From NCBI GenBank assembly GCA_947167935.1, contig CAMVJU010000015.1, positions 1 to 39,729 on the forward strand: a DNA stretch of 39,729 nt, written 5' to 3'. A program made the position numbers and the translations under genes. Under the pieces are notes generated by a model. That model made no database searches. It was not told where the DNA came from and was given only the letters and a program-made list of their open reading frames with translations. Below, piece after piece: positions 10,278 through 20,148 of this stretch. The stretch comes from an uncultured Prevotellaceae bacterium. GTDB taxonomy: Bacteria; Bacteroidota; Bacteroidia; Bacteroidales; Bacteroidaceae. Position 1 is the stretch's first letter. Each line of letters starts with the position of its first letter.

Positions 10278-11031
10278 GATGAATGCTTTTACTCATTATC
10301 TCATAGACCTGCTGCTTGAGCGGTTCATCAGCCAACAGCTGCAACTGAGCATTGATGACATTTTCGTCGTAGCGTACGGCGGGGCCTGTCTGGGCATCGT
10401 GAGGATGCATGCTATGCACTTTCTGCGCCGTCTCGTCGATGAGCGGCAAGAGCACGTCAAAAGAAACACCCTGACGCTCTAAGATATCAGCTGCCAGCTT
10501 ATAACAATGATTACTGAAATTGCAGGCAAAGACAGCAGCGAGATGCAAATGGCGGCGGGCGGTGCTACTCAACTCGCGCACGTTGTCACTAACAGATGTC
10601 GCAAGCTTTGTGGCAACTTGAAACGAGAGACCGTCGTTAGCCTCAATAAAGAAAGGGAGGTGGGTAAAGTCGACATCGCGCTCCTTCGAGAAAGTCTGCA
10701 TAGGATAGATGACGCCGTGGTGAAGTGGGCCTTCAAATACCGACATCGGCACACTACCTGCCGTATGAAACATGGGACACTCCACCCTACCCTCTTTCAA
10801 CTGCGCAATGACCGCAGGCAATACAGCGTCCTTCACGGCAATAATATAGGCATCAGCAGTAAGGGGAAGAGAGGCGATGGTGTCGGTTGGGGAACCACCG
10901 ACCACACTGGTCAATATTGTAGCATTGTCCATGGTGCGGCTATACACCGCCTCAATGGTGTGGCCCTTAGCATACAACGCTTTGGCAAACTGCGTGGCCA
11001 ACCGGCCTGCACCCACAAACACGATCCGCAT
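10270..11031 (-). CDS. Rossmann-fold and DUF2520 domain protein
   Basis: A 253-residue cytoplasmic protein. The N-terminus (MRIVFVGAGRLATQFA) is a dinucleotide-binding GxGxxA loop, and residues up to about 125 form a Rossmann domain like that of pyrroline-5-carboxylate reductase and 6-phosphogluconate dehydrogenase relatives. The rest is the helical DUF2520 domain (ARRHLHLAAVFACNFSNH). Substrate is unknown. It overlaps kdsC by 8 bases, a conserved arrangement in Bacteroidales that hints at a cell-envelope or sugar-acid link but does not prove one. Confidence 0.88.
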   Translation of the reverse strand: MRIVFVGAGRLATQFAKALYAKGHTIEAVYSRTMDNATILTSVVGGSPTDTIASLPLTADAYIIAVKDAVLPAVIAQLKEGRVECPMFHTAGSVPMSVFEGPLHHGVIYPMQTFSKERDVDFTHLPFFIEANDGLSFQVATKLATSVSDNVRELSSTARRHLHLAAVFACNFSNHCYKLAADILERQGVSFDVLLPLIDETAQKVHSMHPHDAQTGPAVRYDENVINAQLQLLADEPLKQQVYEIMSKSIHHD

Positions 11032-11040
11032 AAAACTGTT

Positions 11041-11075
11041 GTCTAAAGTCTATCGTCTGAAGTCCAAAATCTGAA
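11041..11075. repeat. Heptamer array (GTCTGAA type) in the gap before the nitroreductase stop
   Basis: Five 7-base units: GTCTAAA, GTCTATC, GTCTGAA, GTCCAAA, ATCTGAA. They fill the 45-base gap between the DUF2520 gene and the nitroreductase gene. Confidence 0.8.
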
Positions 11076-11076
11076 G

Positions 11077-11604
11077 TCAGAACTTACCGACATGTACATT
11101 CTCCCACTTCAGCTTATCCTCGTTCTGCGGCTTGCGCTCGTCGGCCTTGTGCCCCACAGCAATAACACACAGCACGCTGAAGTTCTCAGGGATGTCGAGG
11201 ATGCCGCGGATAACGGTGTCGGCCGAAGTGCCATCGCTCAGTCCACGGCCACGCATCTGCACCCAGCACGAACCCAAGCCCAGCTCCTCGGCCTGATACT
11301 GCATGGAAATGGCAGCTATGGAGCCATCCTCCACCCAGCAGTCGTTCTGCATGGGGTCGCCCAACACAACGATAGCCAAAGCTGCACCTTTAATGAGTTG
11401 TCCGCCCAAGTCTTTGGCGTCGCTGAGTTTTTCCAAGTCCATTTTGTCTTCTACTACCACGAACTGCCACGCCCGCTGACCCTTGCTCGTTGGAGCCATC
11501 AGGCCTGCACGCATAATCAGTCGAACGTCTTCAGCATCAATCTCCTCATCGGTGAATTTTCTGTGAGAACGGCGCAACTGCGCCAAATCTTTGAAGTTTG
11601 TCAT
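11077..11604 (-). CDS. Nitroreductase-family FMN oxidoreductase
   Basis: A 175-residue flavoprotein of the nitroreductase fold. The N-terminal [13 protein letters not shown] and [17 protein letters not shown] are the usual FMN-phosphate binding segments, and [14 protein letters not shown] is the conserved middle segment. Natural substrate is unknown. The start at 11604 is chosen because homologues begin shortly before the RRSHRKF segment, and because the longer frame reads through promoter-like sequence. First gene of the leftward run toward maf. Confidence 0.88.
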   Translation of the reverse strand: MTNFKDLAQLRRSHRKFTDEEIDAEDVRLIMRAGLMAPTSKGQRAWQFVVVEDKMDLEKLSDAKDLGGQLIKGAALAIVVLGDPMQNDCWVEDGSIAAISMQYQAEELGLGSCWVQMRGRGLSDGTSADTVIRGILDIPENFSVLCVIAVGHKADERKPQNEDKLKWENVHVGKF

Positions 11605-11630
11605 AAGCGTCTTTTCGTTAGAAATTTCTG

Positions 11631-11638
11631 CAAAGGTA
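11631..11638 (-). promoter_or_regulatory. -7 element for the nitroreductase-maf run
   Basis: TACCTTTG on the minus strand, 27 bases upstream of the start codon. No convincing -33 box at 19-20 bases. Confidence 0.5.
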
Positions 11639-11712
11639 CGAATTAGCAAGCAAAAGGAGGATTTATCGGCGTTAAAGGGAGTTAAAGAGCCAAAGTTTCT
11701 ACTAAAAATGAT

Positions 11713-11720
11713 TATCTTTG
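11713..11720 (+). promoter_or_regulatory. -7 element for the GH95 gene
   Basis: TATCTTTG matches TAnnTTTG, 33 bases before the ATG at 11753. The -33 region lacks a TTTG at the normal distance. Confidence 0.5.
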
Positions 11721-11752
11721 CACACAAAACAACAATAACTAAGCAAAACGTC

Positions 11753-14308
11753 ATGAAACGATTCTATCTTTTCCCGCTCTTTTTACTTCTTGCCATAACT
11801 ACGATGGCACAGCAGCACACTTTGTGGTATAGCCAGCCCGCAACCCATTGGCTTGAGGCACTACCCATTGGCAACAGCCATTTAGGTGCAATGGTCTATG
11901 GCGGCACAGACACAGAGGAGATACAGCTGAACGAAGAGACATTCTGGAGCGGATCGCCCCATAACAACAACTCCACGGAGTCGCTCGTCGCCTTGGACGA
12001 GGTGCGCCGCCTCATTTTCCAAGGGAAGGAGTTCGAGGCTTCAAAGCTCATCGACCAGCATTTCATCAAAGGTCCCCACGGCATGAGATTCCTACCGCTG
12101 GGCAGTCTGAAGCTGACGCTGGGCCACAAGGACGTGACCGATTATCGCCGCAAGCTAAACCTCGGCGATGCCACCGCCACCACATCTTATATATATAAGG
12201 GGGTGAAATACGAACGAACCGTATTTGCCTCGCAGGCCGATAGTGTGATTGTCGTTCAGTTGAAGGCCGACAAGAAAGGCGCCCTGTCGTTCAATTTGGA
12301 GCTCACCTCTCCGTTGCAGAAAACGAATCATGAACCGATGATTGGCAGAATCTCCGGCTCGCAGAACGGCTTGCATGATGCGCAGATGTTTATGACTGTC
12401 GATGGCGTGGAGCATGAGGGCATTCAGCCAGGGCTGAAGGCGGCCTGCTCGGTGTATGTGGAGACAGACGGTCAAGTGGATAGCAATGACAATAAGACGA
12501 TAACCGTAGAAAACGCCACGACGGCTACCCTACACATTGCGGCAGCTACCAACTTCGTGAACTACCACGATGTCAGCGGCAATGCCATGAAGAAGGCCAA
12601 TGAGAGATTGTTTACGGCGCACGGAAAGTCGTATAAGCAGCTTCTGAAGCGTCATATCGCCAAATATCAGGAGCAGTATAACCGCGTGTCGCTGACGTTG
12701 CCCAAGACGGATGCCTCAACTTTGGAGACTGACAAACGTGTAGAGGCCTTTGCCGAAAACCCCACCGATCTTGATATGGTGGCACTGATGATGCAATACG
12801 GACGCTACCTGCTTATCTCGTCGAGCCAGCCCGGTGGACAGCCCGCCAATTTGCAAGGTGTGTGGAACGACAAGATGAATGCACCGTGGGATTCGAAGTA
12901 CACCATCAACATCAACGCTGAGATGAACTACTGGCCCGCACTCGTCGGCAACCTCGCCGAGACGCAGCAGCCGCTATTCTCAATGATCAAGGACCTGAGC
13001 GAGACGGGTGCCGAAACGGCCAAGACGATGTACGGCTGCAAGGGCTGGGTGGCCCACCACAACACCGATTTATGGCGCATTGCCGGCCCTGTCGACGGCA
13101 CACCTTGGGGCATGTTCCCAACAGGTGGTGCCTGGCTGACGACGCACCTTTGGCAGCATTATCTCTACACGGGCGACAAGCAGTTCTTGGCCGAATACTA
13201 TCCTGTGATGAAGGGCGCTGCCGATTTCCTTATGGACTATATGAAGGAATATCCTGATACGGGCGAAGTGAAGCAGGCAGCTGGCTGGCTGATGACCGTA
13301 CCTACCGTGTCGCCCGAGCATGGACCGCGTGGCAAAGGCACCAATGTCACCGCCGGCTCGACAATGGATAACCAGATTGCCTTTGATGTGCTGTCGCAGA
13401 CACTCATGGCAGCCAAAGCTTTGGGGAAAGACGGCTCTTATATTTCAACTCTCGACTCTCATCTCTCAAAACTACCTCCAATGCAGATTGGCCGCTACGG
13501 GCAGCTGCAGGAATGGATTATCGATGCTGACGACCCGAAGGATGAGCATCGCCACATCTCACACCTCTATGGTTTGTACCCTTCGAACCAAATCTCCCCT
13601 TTCAAACATAATGCACTCTTTACTGCCGCTGCCAACACGCTGAACCAGCGCGGCGATATGGCTACGGGCTGGAGCCTCGGCTGGAAGACAAACTTCTGGG
13701 CACGTATGCTCGACGGCGACCATGCCTTCACCATCATTAAGAATATGCTGCACCTGCTGCCCGACGACTCCAAGATGCGCCAATTCCCCAACGGCCGCAC
13801 CTATCCCAACCTATTCGACGCACATCCGCCGTTCCAGATTGATGGCAACTTTGGCGTCTCAGCCGGCATCTGCGAAATGCTGCTGCAGAGTCACGACGGT
13901 GCTGTGCATCTGTTGCCTGCCCTGCCCACATCGTGGAGCGAAGGCGAGGTGAAGGGCCTGCGTGCCCGTGGCGGTTTTATCGTAGACGAACAATGGAAAG
14001 ACGGCAACATCATCAAGGCGACCATCCATTCCACCATCGGCGGCACACTTCGCCTGCGTTCCTACATTCCGCTGAAGGGTAAGAACCTGCGCGAGGCTTC
14101 CGGCACTTGTCCCAACGAACTGTTGCAGCCTGCCAACATCAAGAAGCCGCTGCGCTCACCTGAGTTGAAAGACTTCCAAATGCTAGGGTATATGCTCGTC
14201 CATGAATACGACCTCGACACACAGCCTGGCCAAACCTATATCATCAAAGGAGTCCCGGTCAAGCCCAACCCATACCTTGAAAGCCAAGCATACCCTGTAA
14301 CCCCATAA
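11753..14308 (+). CDS. Exported GH95 alpha-L-fucosidase (or alpha-L-galactosidase)
   Basis: An 851-residue exported inverting glycosidase releasing terminal alpha-L-fucose, for example from xyloglucan or host glycans; some relatives prefer L-galactose. Signal peptide about 1-20. The catalytic (alpha/alpha)6 barrel shows the family signatures: [13 protein letters not shown] with Asn386 and Asn388, acid Glu587 in YGQLQEW, and [11 protein letters not shown] with Asp697. The start at 11753 opens on the signal peptide; an upstream in-frame ATG lies 54 codons earlier, in the opposing gene. A heptamer array (13445-13472) encodes STLDSHLSK in the stretch before the acid. Followed by the GNAT-like gene after only 9 bases. 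Confidence 0.93.
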   Translation: MKRFYLFPLFLLLAITTMAQQHTLWYSQPATHWLEALPIGNSHLGAMVYGGTDTEEIQLNEETFWSGSPHNNNSTESLVALDEVRRLIFQGKEFEASKLIDQHFIKGPHGMRFLPLGSLKLTLGHKDVTDYRRKLNLGDATATTSYIYKGVKYERTVFASQADSVIVVQLKADKKGALSFNLELTSPLQKTNHEPMIGRISGSQNGLHDAQMFMTVDGVEHEGIQPGLKAACSVYVETDGQVDSNDNKTITVENATTATLHIAAATNFVNYHDVSGNAMKKANERLFTAHGKSYKQLLKRHIAKYQEQYNRVSLTLPKTDASTLETDKRVEAFAENPTDLDMVALMMQYGRYLLISSSQPGGQPANLQGVWNDKMNAPWDSKYTININAEMNYWPALVGNLAETQQPLFSMIKDLSETGAETAKTMYGCKGWVAHHNTDLWRIAGPVDGTPWGMFPTGGAWLTTHLWQHYLYTGDKQFLAEYYPVMKGAADFLMDYMKEYPDTGEVKQAAGWLMTVPTVSPEHGPRGKGTNVTAGSTMDNQIAFDVLSQTLMAAKALGKDGSYISTLDSHLSKLPPMQIGRYGQLQEWIIDADDPKDEHRHISHLYGLYPSNQISPFKHNALFTAAANTLNQRGDMATGWSLGWKTNFWARMLDGDHAFTIIKNMLHLLPDDSKMRQFPNGRTYPNLFDAHPPFQIDGNFGVSAGICEMLLQSHDGAVHLLPALPTSWSEGEVKGLRARGGFIVDEQWKDGNIIKATIHSTIGGTLRLRSYIPLKGKNLREASGTCPNELLQPANIKKPLRSPELKDFQMLGYMLVHEYDLDTQPGQTYIIKGVPVKPNPYLESQAYPVTP
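13445..13472 (+). repeat. Heptamer array (TCAACTC type) in frame inside GH95
   Basis: Four 7-base units: TCAACTC, TCGACTC, TCATCTC, TCAAAAC. They encode residues about 565-574 on a segment that normally precedes the LPP-QIG-GQLQEW motif. The encoded SHLSK resembles the SHLSP encoded by the arrays in KdsB and MetH. Confidence 0.65.
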
Positions 14309-14317
14309 AACTCCTCC

Positions 14318-15319
14318 ATGCCCCAAACCCGCATTTACACCAGTGGCGATACTCTGCCTGAGGGTCTGATGGAAGAGAATTTCTTCCACAGTCCTCAGTT
14401 CTTCGCCCTATGCCAGCAGACGCCACGCCACCGTCCCTATATGGTGACGCTGATTGATGACAGCGGTTCTCTGCTGGCGCAGATGCTGGCTGTAGTGCGC
14501 TATCGTTCGTCGTGGTTTCCGCCCTACTATTACATGCATTGCCGCATTCTGGGCGAAGGGGTGTACAAGGAGAGTAGCGGAGATGCTTTCGACCAGATGC
14601 TGAAGGCGCTCACCTCAAAATTAGGACCACGGATGCTCTATGTGGAGGTGAGCCACCTCAGCCACAAGATGTTCGGCTACCGCCAGCTACGCGCTGCCCG
14701 CTACTTCCCTGTGCGGTGGATGAGCATCCACAACTCACTGCACTCACGCACGCCGGAAGAGCGCATCACGCCTGCCCTGCAGCAGCGCATCGACAATGCC
14801 TACGAGCGTGGTGTCATCACCGATGAGGTGAAGAACGAGGATGACTTCAAGGAGTTTATGAAACTATTGCGCCACCACAACTGGCTGAAACCCAAAAGAT
14901 ATATCCCTGCCGACGAGTTCTTCCACTCGTTTAGCGGCCTGCCGAAGGAGGATGGCAAAGATGGTATAGAGCTACACGATGACGGTCGTCTCTACCTCAC
15001 TCGCTATCATAATCGCGTGGTAGGCTGTTCAGCCGTGGTCTACTCCAACCATCAAGCCTACCTCTGGTATGCCGCCTACCGCCGCAAGTCCTTCGCATGG
15101 GTGCATCCCCGCGAGCTCACCATCTGGCACGCCATCAAGGATGCCCATAGCCTTGGCTACGAGCACATTTACTTCATGGATGTCGGCCTACCCTTTCGCA
15201 AGAACAAATTCCGCGAGTTCATCCTTCGCTTCGGTGGAAAGCCTGTCACCACCTACCGCTGGTTCCGTTGCTCCATCAAGTGGATCAACTCCCTCCTTTC
15301 GTGGATTTACCGCGACTAA
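14318..15319 (+). CDS. GNAT/FemAB-like acyltransferase-fold protein
   Basis: A 333-residue cytoplasmic protein without signal or membrane segments. It resembles the FemAB/CelD group of GNAT-fold proteins: an N-terminal half (about 1-150) and a C-terminal GNAT half containing a transferase-like core (GRLYLTRYHNRVVGCSAVVY, then YLWYAAYRRKS and LTIWHAIKDAHSLGYEHIYFMDVG). The substrate is unknown. It follows GH95 by 9 bases and precedes the TonB-dependent receptor by 48, so it is probably in one transcript. An envelope or glycan-modifying role is an inference from context. Confidence 0.7.
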   Translation: MPQTRIYTSGDTLPEGLMEENFFHSPQFFALCQQTPRHRPYMVTLIDDSGSLLAQMLAVVRYRSSWFPPYYYMHCRILGEGVYKESSGDAFDQMLKALTSKLGPRMLYVEVSHLSHKMFGYRQLRAARYFPVRWMSIHNSLHSRTPEERITPALQQRIDNAYERGVITDEVKNEDDFKEFMKLLRHHNWLKPKRYIPADEFFHSFSGLPKEDGKDGIELHDDGRLYLTRYHNRVVGCSAVVYSNHQAYLWYAAYRRKSFAWVHPRELTIWHAIKDAHSLGYEHIYFMDVGLPFRKNKFREFILRFGGKPVTTYRWFRCSIKWINSLLSWIYRD

Positions 15320-15367
15320 CACCCCTTCTCATACAATAAAACGGAGTGCATCAGCGTTATTAAAGAG

Positions 15368-17806
15368 ATGATACACTCATACAAAGGCAATGTGTACTGC
15401 CACATTGCCATTACGATATTGCTGTTGCTGACAACCCTACAAGCTGTCGGACAGACGTTTACGCTGAAAGGACTGGTGACCGACGACGAAGGCAAGCCCG
15501 TTGAGTTTGCCACCGTGGCCTGTGGTGAGCAGAGCAAGGTAACCTTCACAAATATCAAGGGCGAATACCATATGACCCTGCAGACAGCCGATTCGGTGAA
15601 GGTGAGCTTCTCATCGGTGGGCTATAAGCCACGCACAAGGACTCTCTACAAGCCTCAGGGCACACAAACCCTGCGCATCCTCCTGCGTGCAGATGGGGAG
15701 CTCGGTGAAGTGATAGTGACTGAGAGACGGCGCCAGACCGACCAAATGGAGCAGCTCGACATTAAAGACTTGCGCACAGGTGCCGTTAGCGTAACGGGCA
15801 ACGCCATCGAAGAGCTCATCCAGCAGCAGGCAGGTGTTTCCACCCATAACGAGTTGTCGAGCCAGTACAACGTGCGCGGCGGTTCCTTTGACGAGAACTC
15901 CGTCTATATTAATAATGTGGAGGTCTACCGCCCCCTGCTTATCCGCTCGGGACAGCAGGAAGGCCTCTCCATCATCAACGCCGACATGGTGGAAAAAGTA
16001 GGCTTCTCGTCGGGCGGATTCTCCGCTAAGTACGGCGACAAAATGTCTAGCGCCCTTGACATCACCTACCGCCGTCCAGAAAAGCTCGAGGCTACAGCTT
16101 CAGCCAGCCTACTCGGTGGCTCGGCCTACATTGGCTATGGTGCCAACAACCATTTCTCCATGAGTCATGGCATCAGGTACAAGACTAACCGCTACCTCCT
16201 TGGTTCACTGCAGACCACAGGTGAATACCGTCCAAACCAGCTCGACTACCAGACCTACATGACCTGGCAGCCCAACCGCCGCTGGACGCTCGATTTCCTT
16301 GGCAACATCTCTGAAAACCACTACAACTTCCGTCCTAAGGATCGTGAAACCAGCTTTGGCACAATGGAAGATGTAAAGTCGTTCCGCGTCTATTTCGACG
16401 GACAGGAGAAGGACATCTTCCGCACCCTCTTCGGAACGGCCTCACTGACACGCCATATCGGCGATAGCACAAGCGTCAAACTGTTGTGGAGTGCCTTCTA
16501 CACCAAAGAGCAGGAACGCTATGACATTCAGGGACAATATTGGCTCGATGACACAGGCAGTGCCGAGCAATTAGGTGTGGGCACCTATGCCGAGCATGCC
16601 CGCAACTACCTGACAGGCCGTGTGCAGAGCGTGAAGCTGATGCTAAATAGAAAACTTAGGAAACACGACATAGAAGCTGGCCTGACCTACAAATGGGAGC
16701 ACATCAAGGAGCAAAGCCGTGAATATGAGATGCGTGACTCGAGCGGCTACAGCGTGCCGCACACAGGCGAGCGTCTTGACCTCATCTACACCCTCGCCTC
16801 GAATCAGGACATGAAGTCACGTCGTGTTGAGGGCTATGTGCAGGATGTCTTCCGCTGGCACACTAATTCCCAGTCGGAGGAGACAGATGAGCCCCGCCAC
16901 ACCTTCTTCACCCTTACTTATGGTCTTCGTTTCGCCCATTGGACATTCAACCGCGAGACATTGCTCTCGCCACGCGCCTCCTTAGCTATCGTACCTGCCA
17001 GCAACCCCGATATCACCTACCGCTTCGCTACAGGCCTCTACTATCAGGCTCCGTTCTACAAGGAGCTGCGCGACACCACATTGACCAGCAGCGGCGTCAC
17101 CGCTGTCACGCTCAACCGCAACATCAAGAGCCAGCAGTCGTGGCAGGTACTCGCAGCCTTCGACTACCGCTTCAAGATGAACGACCGCAAGTACAAGTTC
17201 ACCGCCGAGGCCTACTACAAGGCGCTATCGAACCTCATCCCCTACAACGTACAGAACGTGAAGGTAACCTACTATGGCGAGAACCTTACCTCTGGCTATG
17301 CCCTTGGTCTCGACATGAAGCTATATGGTGAGTTCGTACCCGGCACCGACTCGTGGGTCAGTTTCTCGCTAATGCGTACCCAGCAGAAATACCAAGGCCA
17401 ATGGGTACCTTTGCCCACCGACCAGCGCTACGCCCTGAACCTGCACTTCACCGACTATTTCCCGGGTACCGACCGCTGGAAGATGACGCTACGCCTGGCA
17501 TACGCCGACGGCCTGCCCTTCGGAGCCCCCCACCGCGGCATCGAGGCACAGAGCTTCCGTGCTCCTGCCTACAAACGCGCCGACATCGGTATGAGCTACC
17601 TCGCATTAGGAAATGCCAAGAATGAAACAAGAAATGAAAAATGGGGGGTAAAGCGAATTTGGTTAGGATTGGACTGTCTGAATCTCTTCGGTATCAGCAA
17701 CGTCAATAGCTATTACTGGGTTACCGACGTCACCAACCGTCAATGGGCCGTGCCCAACTACCTGACAGGCCGCCAAATCAACGGCAAAGTCATCGTTGAG
17801 TTCTGA
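15368..17806 (+). CDS. TonB-dependent outer-membrane receptor with carboxypeptidase-like N-terminal domain
   Basis: An 812-residue outer-membrane transporter. After a signal peptide (about 1-29, AVGQ) comes a CarboxypepD_reg-like domain (TFTLKGLVTDDEGKPVEFATV, to about 112). A plug domain follows (about 115-240, with YNVRGGSFDENSVYINNVEVY), and then a beta-barrel ending in GKVIVEF with a terminal aromatic. It is shorter than SusC proteins and has no SusD partner in the window, so it is probably not a classic glycan importer; iron, cobalamin or small-ligand uptake is possible. A lysine/asparagine-rich patch near 17608-17645 interrupts the barrel in a loop. Confidence 0.9.
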   Translation: MIHSYKGNVYCHIAITILLLLTTLQAVGQTFTLKGLVTDDEGKPVEFATVACGEQSKVTFTNIKGEYHMTLQTADSVKVSFSSVGYKPRTRTLYKPQGTQTLRILLRADGELGEVIVTERRRQTDQMEQLDIKDLRTGAVSVTGNAIEELIQQQAGVSTHNELSSQYNVRGGSFDENSVYINNVEVYRPLLIRSGQQEGLSIINADMVEKVGFSSGGFSAKYGDKMSSALDITYRRPEKLEATASASLLGGSAYIGYGANNHFSMSHGIRYKTNRYLLGSLQTTGEYRPNQLDYQTYMTWQPNRRWTLDFLGNISENHYNFRPKDRETSFGTMEDVKSFRVYFDGQEKDIFRTLFGTASLTRHIGDSTSVKLLWSAFYTKEQERYDIQGQYWLDDTGSAEQLGVGTYAEHARNYLTGRVQSVKLMLNRKLRKHDIEAGLTYKWEHIKEQSREYEMRDSSGYSVPHTGERLDLIYTLASNQDMKSRRVEGYVQDVFRWHTNSQSEETDEPRHTFFTLTYGLRFAHWTFNRETLLSPRASLAIVPASNPDITYRFATGLYYQAPFYKELRDTTLTSSGVTAVTLNRNIKSQQSWQVLAAFDYRFKMNDRKYKFTAEAYYKALSNLIPYNVQNVKVTYYGENLTSGYALGLDMKLYGEFVPGTDSWVSFSLMRTQQKYQGQWVPLPTDQRYALNLHFTDYFPGTDRWKMTLRLAYADGLPFGAPHRGIEAQSFRAPAYKRADIGMSYLALGNAKNETRNEKWGVKRIWLGLDCLNLFGISNVNSYYWVTDVTNRQWAVPNYLTGRQINGKVIVEF

Positions 17807-17831
17807 TTATTGTAACGTAACTCAGAAAAAA

Positions 17832-19922
17832 CTACCTTACCTTCAGACAGAGTAGCGTGAGATCGTCGTTGGGCTCAGCGCCATCGCGGTGTTTCTCCAC
17901 CTCGGCCTTCAGATACTCCACCACCTGACGGGCATTCTCGAAATGCGCCGTGCGGAGGATATTGAGTAAGCGATCGTCACCGAACTGCTCCTGCTGACGG
18001 TTCTCGGCTTCGTTCAGGCCATCCGTGTAGACGAAGAGCGGATGGCTTTTGATACTGTCGATATGCTCGCCGATAAACTCCAGCCCCGGCCAGAGGCCGA
18101 TAGGCGCATTGGGTTCCATCTCAAGGAACTCGCCACCCTGTTCGCCATTGCGCAAAATAGGAGGATTATGTCCGCAGTTGCAAAAATCAAGACGCCCAGT
18201 AGTAAGGTCTACCAATCCGATAAACATCGTGACGAACATGCCAGCCTCGTTGTCGCCAGAGAGCTCGGCATTCATACGAGTTGCAATCTCATCCGGCATC
18301 ATCTCCTGCGTGGCCAGTGTACGGAAGAGCCTAGTGGCCTGTGCCATAAAGAGCGAGGCAGGGACACCCTTTCCTGAGACATCGCCAACGCAGAAATAGA
18401 GCTTATCGGAGATCAACAGATAGCCGTATAGGTCGCCGCCCACCTCCTTGGCGGGTGTCATCGAAGCGTAGATGTCGAGGTCGTCACGCTCAGGGAAGAC
18501 ACCAGGCACCATCGACATCTGTATGTCGCGTGCAATACGCAGCTCACTCTCAATACGCTCCTTCACGGCGGTAGTCTCCTCTAACTGGTCATAGGCAATC
18601 TTCAGCTTCGAGTGTGCCTCCTCCAATCGCTTGTGTGCAAGGGAAAGACGCTTAGCAGAGCGGATGCGGAAGTAGATAAAGATGAGGAAGAAAAGGATGA
18701 GCAGCGAGAGGGCTACGGTAAGGCTGACCCAACGCTGACGGTCCATATCAGCCTGCTGCTGGCTGATCTTAGCCTCTTTCTGCGAGGTGTTATAGATGGT
18801 GGCCAGCTCGGCCGCATCGTCACTCTTACTCTTGACTATAGCACTATCGAGGGCATCGCAGAGCTGCATAGAGGTCTCCATCACCGTGTCACGCCGCTGG
18901 GCACCTACGTTGGCACGCAGCTTAGGCAAAAGATAGAGCTGAATATTATCGAGCGTCAACTCAATGTCACGCTCCACGAGCATCTGATCCAGATAACGGT
19001 AATTATCTGCAGCTTCAATGTATCGACCGGCACGCACCAAGTAATCGTTAGCATTGATGCGTCCCATACTGGTTTTCGAATAGTCGGTCTTCAGGAATGC
19101 CTCATAGGCTTCAGCAGCCTGTTCTGTGCTGTCGATGCCCAATTTGGCCACAGCTCGCATGATTTCTATCTGTCCCTGATATTCGTCGAAGAGCTCCGTC
19201 ACGGCCTTTTTCTGCCCCTTGTAAAGGTCCAGCAGCATCTCCGTGCGATCTATCCAGTAGAGTGCATCCTCGAAACGGCGAGTGTTGATGTAAGCCTGGC
19301 TAGTGTAAACCGTTCCGATGACAGCCTCCTGCAAGCCACGGCCCACGGTATCATTCTGCCAGCGATTACGATAATGCTCGCGAGCCTGATAGAAACTGAC
19401 ACTTGCCTCGTGTACACGGCCAAGATTAAGCTCACAACATCCAATGTTGTTCAGCAGGATTGCATAGTCAATGTCGGAGCCGGTATTTGTTTCCTTCATC
19501 TTTGCTACGGCAGGCATGGCTACCTCCAAAGATCCCTCGAAGTCGCCCTTGATGAGAAGAAGCTCGGAAAGTCGGCGTGCAGACTTATTGTAGCTAAGCT
19601 GATCCTGCTCATTTTGCACCTCACATTCCAATGCCTTCTTGAAATAATACTCTGCCGAACGATACTGGCCCTGACGGTAGGAGGCAGAGCCTCGCCAGCG
19701 GTTGGCTTCCAAAGCGGAGATATCACCTGCCTGCTCAAAACTGTCGGCCAGCACCTTCATGCGTTCATAATCCTTATTAGCACCGGCTGCAAAGATGATG
19801 CTATCGGCATGGCCCGCACGCAACTCATGGGCAGCCTCGTTGTGGCCACACGACCATAACGATGCGCCAATAATGGCACACAGCACACAAAACAGAAGAT
19901 TCCTCGTCTTGTTCATCAACAA
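17832..19922 (-). CDS. SpoIIE-type (PP2C-like) serine phosphatase with periplasmic TPR domain
   Basis: A 696-residue signalling protein. The N-terminus is a signal sequence with a possible lipobox (LWSC, Cys25). Residues about 40-330 are TPR-like helices, then a single membrane span (about 398-420), a coiled coil (425-465), and a C-terminal RsbU/SpoIIE phosphatase. Metal-binding acids are visible: Asp497 in EVGGDLYG, Asp514 in VGDVSGKG, and Asp686/687 near the end (NDDLTL). It should dephosphorylate an anti-sigma-antagonist-type partner in response to something sensed by the TPR region; no partner lies nearby. Codon 3 (19916) is an alternative start. It diverges from the surface lipoprotein gene. 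Confidence 0.9.
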   Translation of the reverse strand: MLMNKTRNLLFCVLCAIIGASLWSCGHNEAAHELRAGHADSIIFAAGANKDYERMKVLADSFEQAGDISALEANRWRGSASYRQGQYRSAEYYFKKALECEVQNEQDQLSYNKSARRLSELLLIKGDFEGSLEVAMPAVAKMKETNTGSDIDYAILLNNIGCCELNLGRVHEASVSFYQAREHYRNRWQNDTVGRGLQEAVIGTVYTSQAYINTRRFEDALYWIDRTEMLLDLYKGQKKAVTELFDEYQGQIEIMRAVAKLGIDSTEQAAEAYEAFLKTDYSKTSMGRINANDYLVRAGRYIEAADNYRYLDQMLVERDIELTLDNIQLYLLPKLRANVGAQRRDTVMETSMQLCDALDSAIVKSKSDDAAELATIYNTSQKEAKISQQQADMDRQRWVSLTVALSLLILFFLIFIYFRIRSAKRLSLAHKRLEEAHSKLKIAYDQLEETTAVKERIESELRIARDIQMSMVPGVFPERDDLDIYASMTPAKEVGGDLYGYLLISDKLYFCVGDVSGKGVPASLFMAQATRLFRTLATQEMMPDEIATRMNAELSGDNEAGMFVTMFIGLVDLTTGRLDFCNCGHNPPILRNGEQGGEFLEMEPNAPIGLWPGLEFIGEHIDSIKSHPLFVYTDGLNEAENRQQEQFGDDRLLNILRTAHFENARQVVEYLKAEVEKHRDGAEPNDDLTLLCLKVR

Positions 19923-19941
19923 ACTATATGCTTTTGCGTGG

Positions 19942-19972
19942 CAAATTTACGCATTCTTTCCCATTCCGCCAA
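19942..19972 (-). promoter_or_regulatory. Promoter for the SpoIIE-type phosphatase gene
   Basis: TAAATTTG (19949-19942) on the minus strand preceded by TTG (19972-19970) at 20 bases. It is about 20 bases from the start codon. The divergent gap 19923-20148 holds this, the opposing promoter, and A/T-rich sequence, but no gene. Confidence 0.55.
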
Positions 19973-20083
19973 GCTTTTTCCTTACTTTTTTTCTTTCCTT
20001 CCTGTAGAAGAATCCAAAAGAAGATATCAACAACAATTTTTAAAAAAAAATGTTAACCACATCAAAAAAGTTTTCCACAAATT

Positions 20084-20113
20084 ATTGTATTACAAATTTA
20101 ATGCATATCTTTG
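20084..20113 (+). promoter_or_regulatory. Promoter for the surface lipoprotein gene
   Basis: ATTG (20084-20087), 18 bases, then TATCTTTG (20106-20113), 35 bases before the ATG at 20149. Confidence 0.6.
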
Positions 20114-20148
20114 CACATTGAACTATCTGAAAGATTCGAACTACACCT

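Noticed and set aside
17608..17645. Lys/Asn-rich patch in the TonB-dependent receptor as another heptamer array
   Set aside because: AATGAAA-like words recur at 12 and 7 bases, not at a steady 7-base period. It may be a decayed array but the evidence is too thin.
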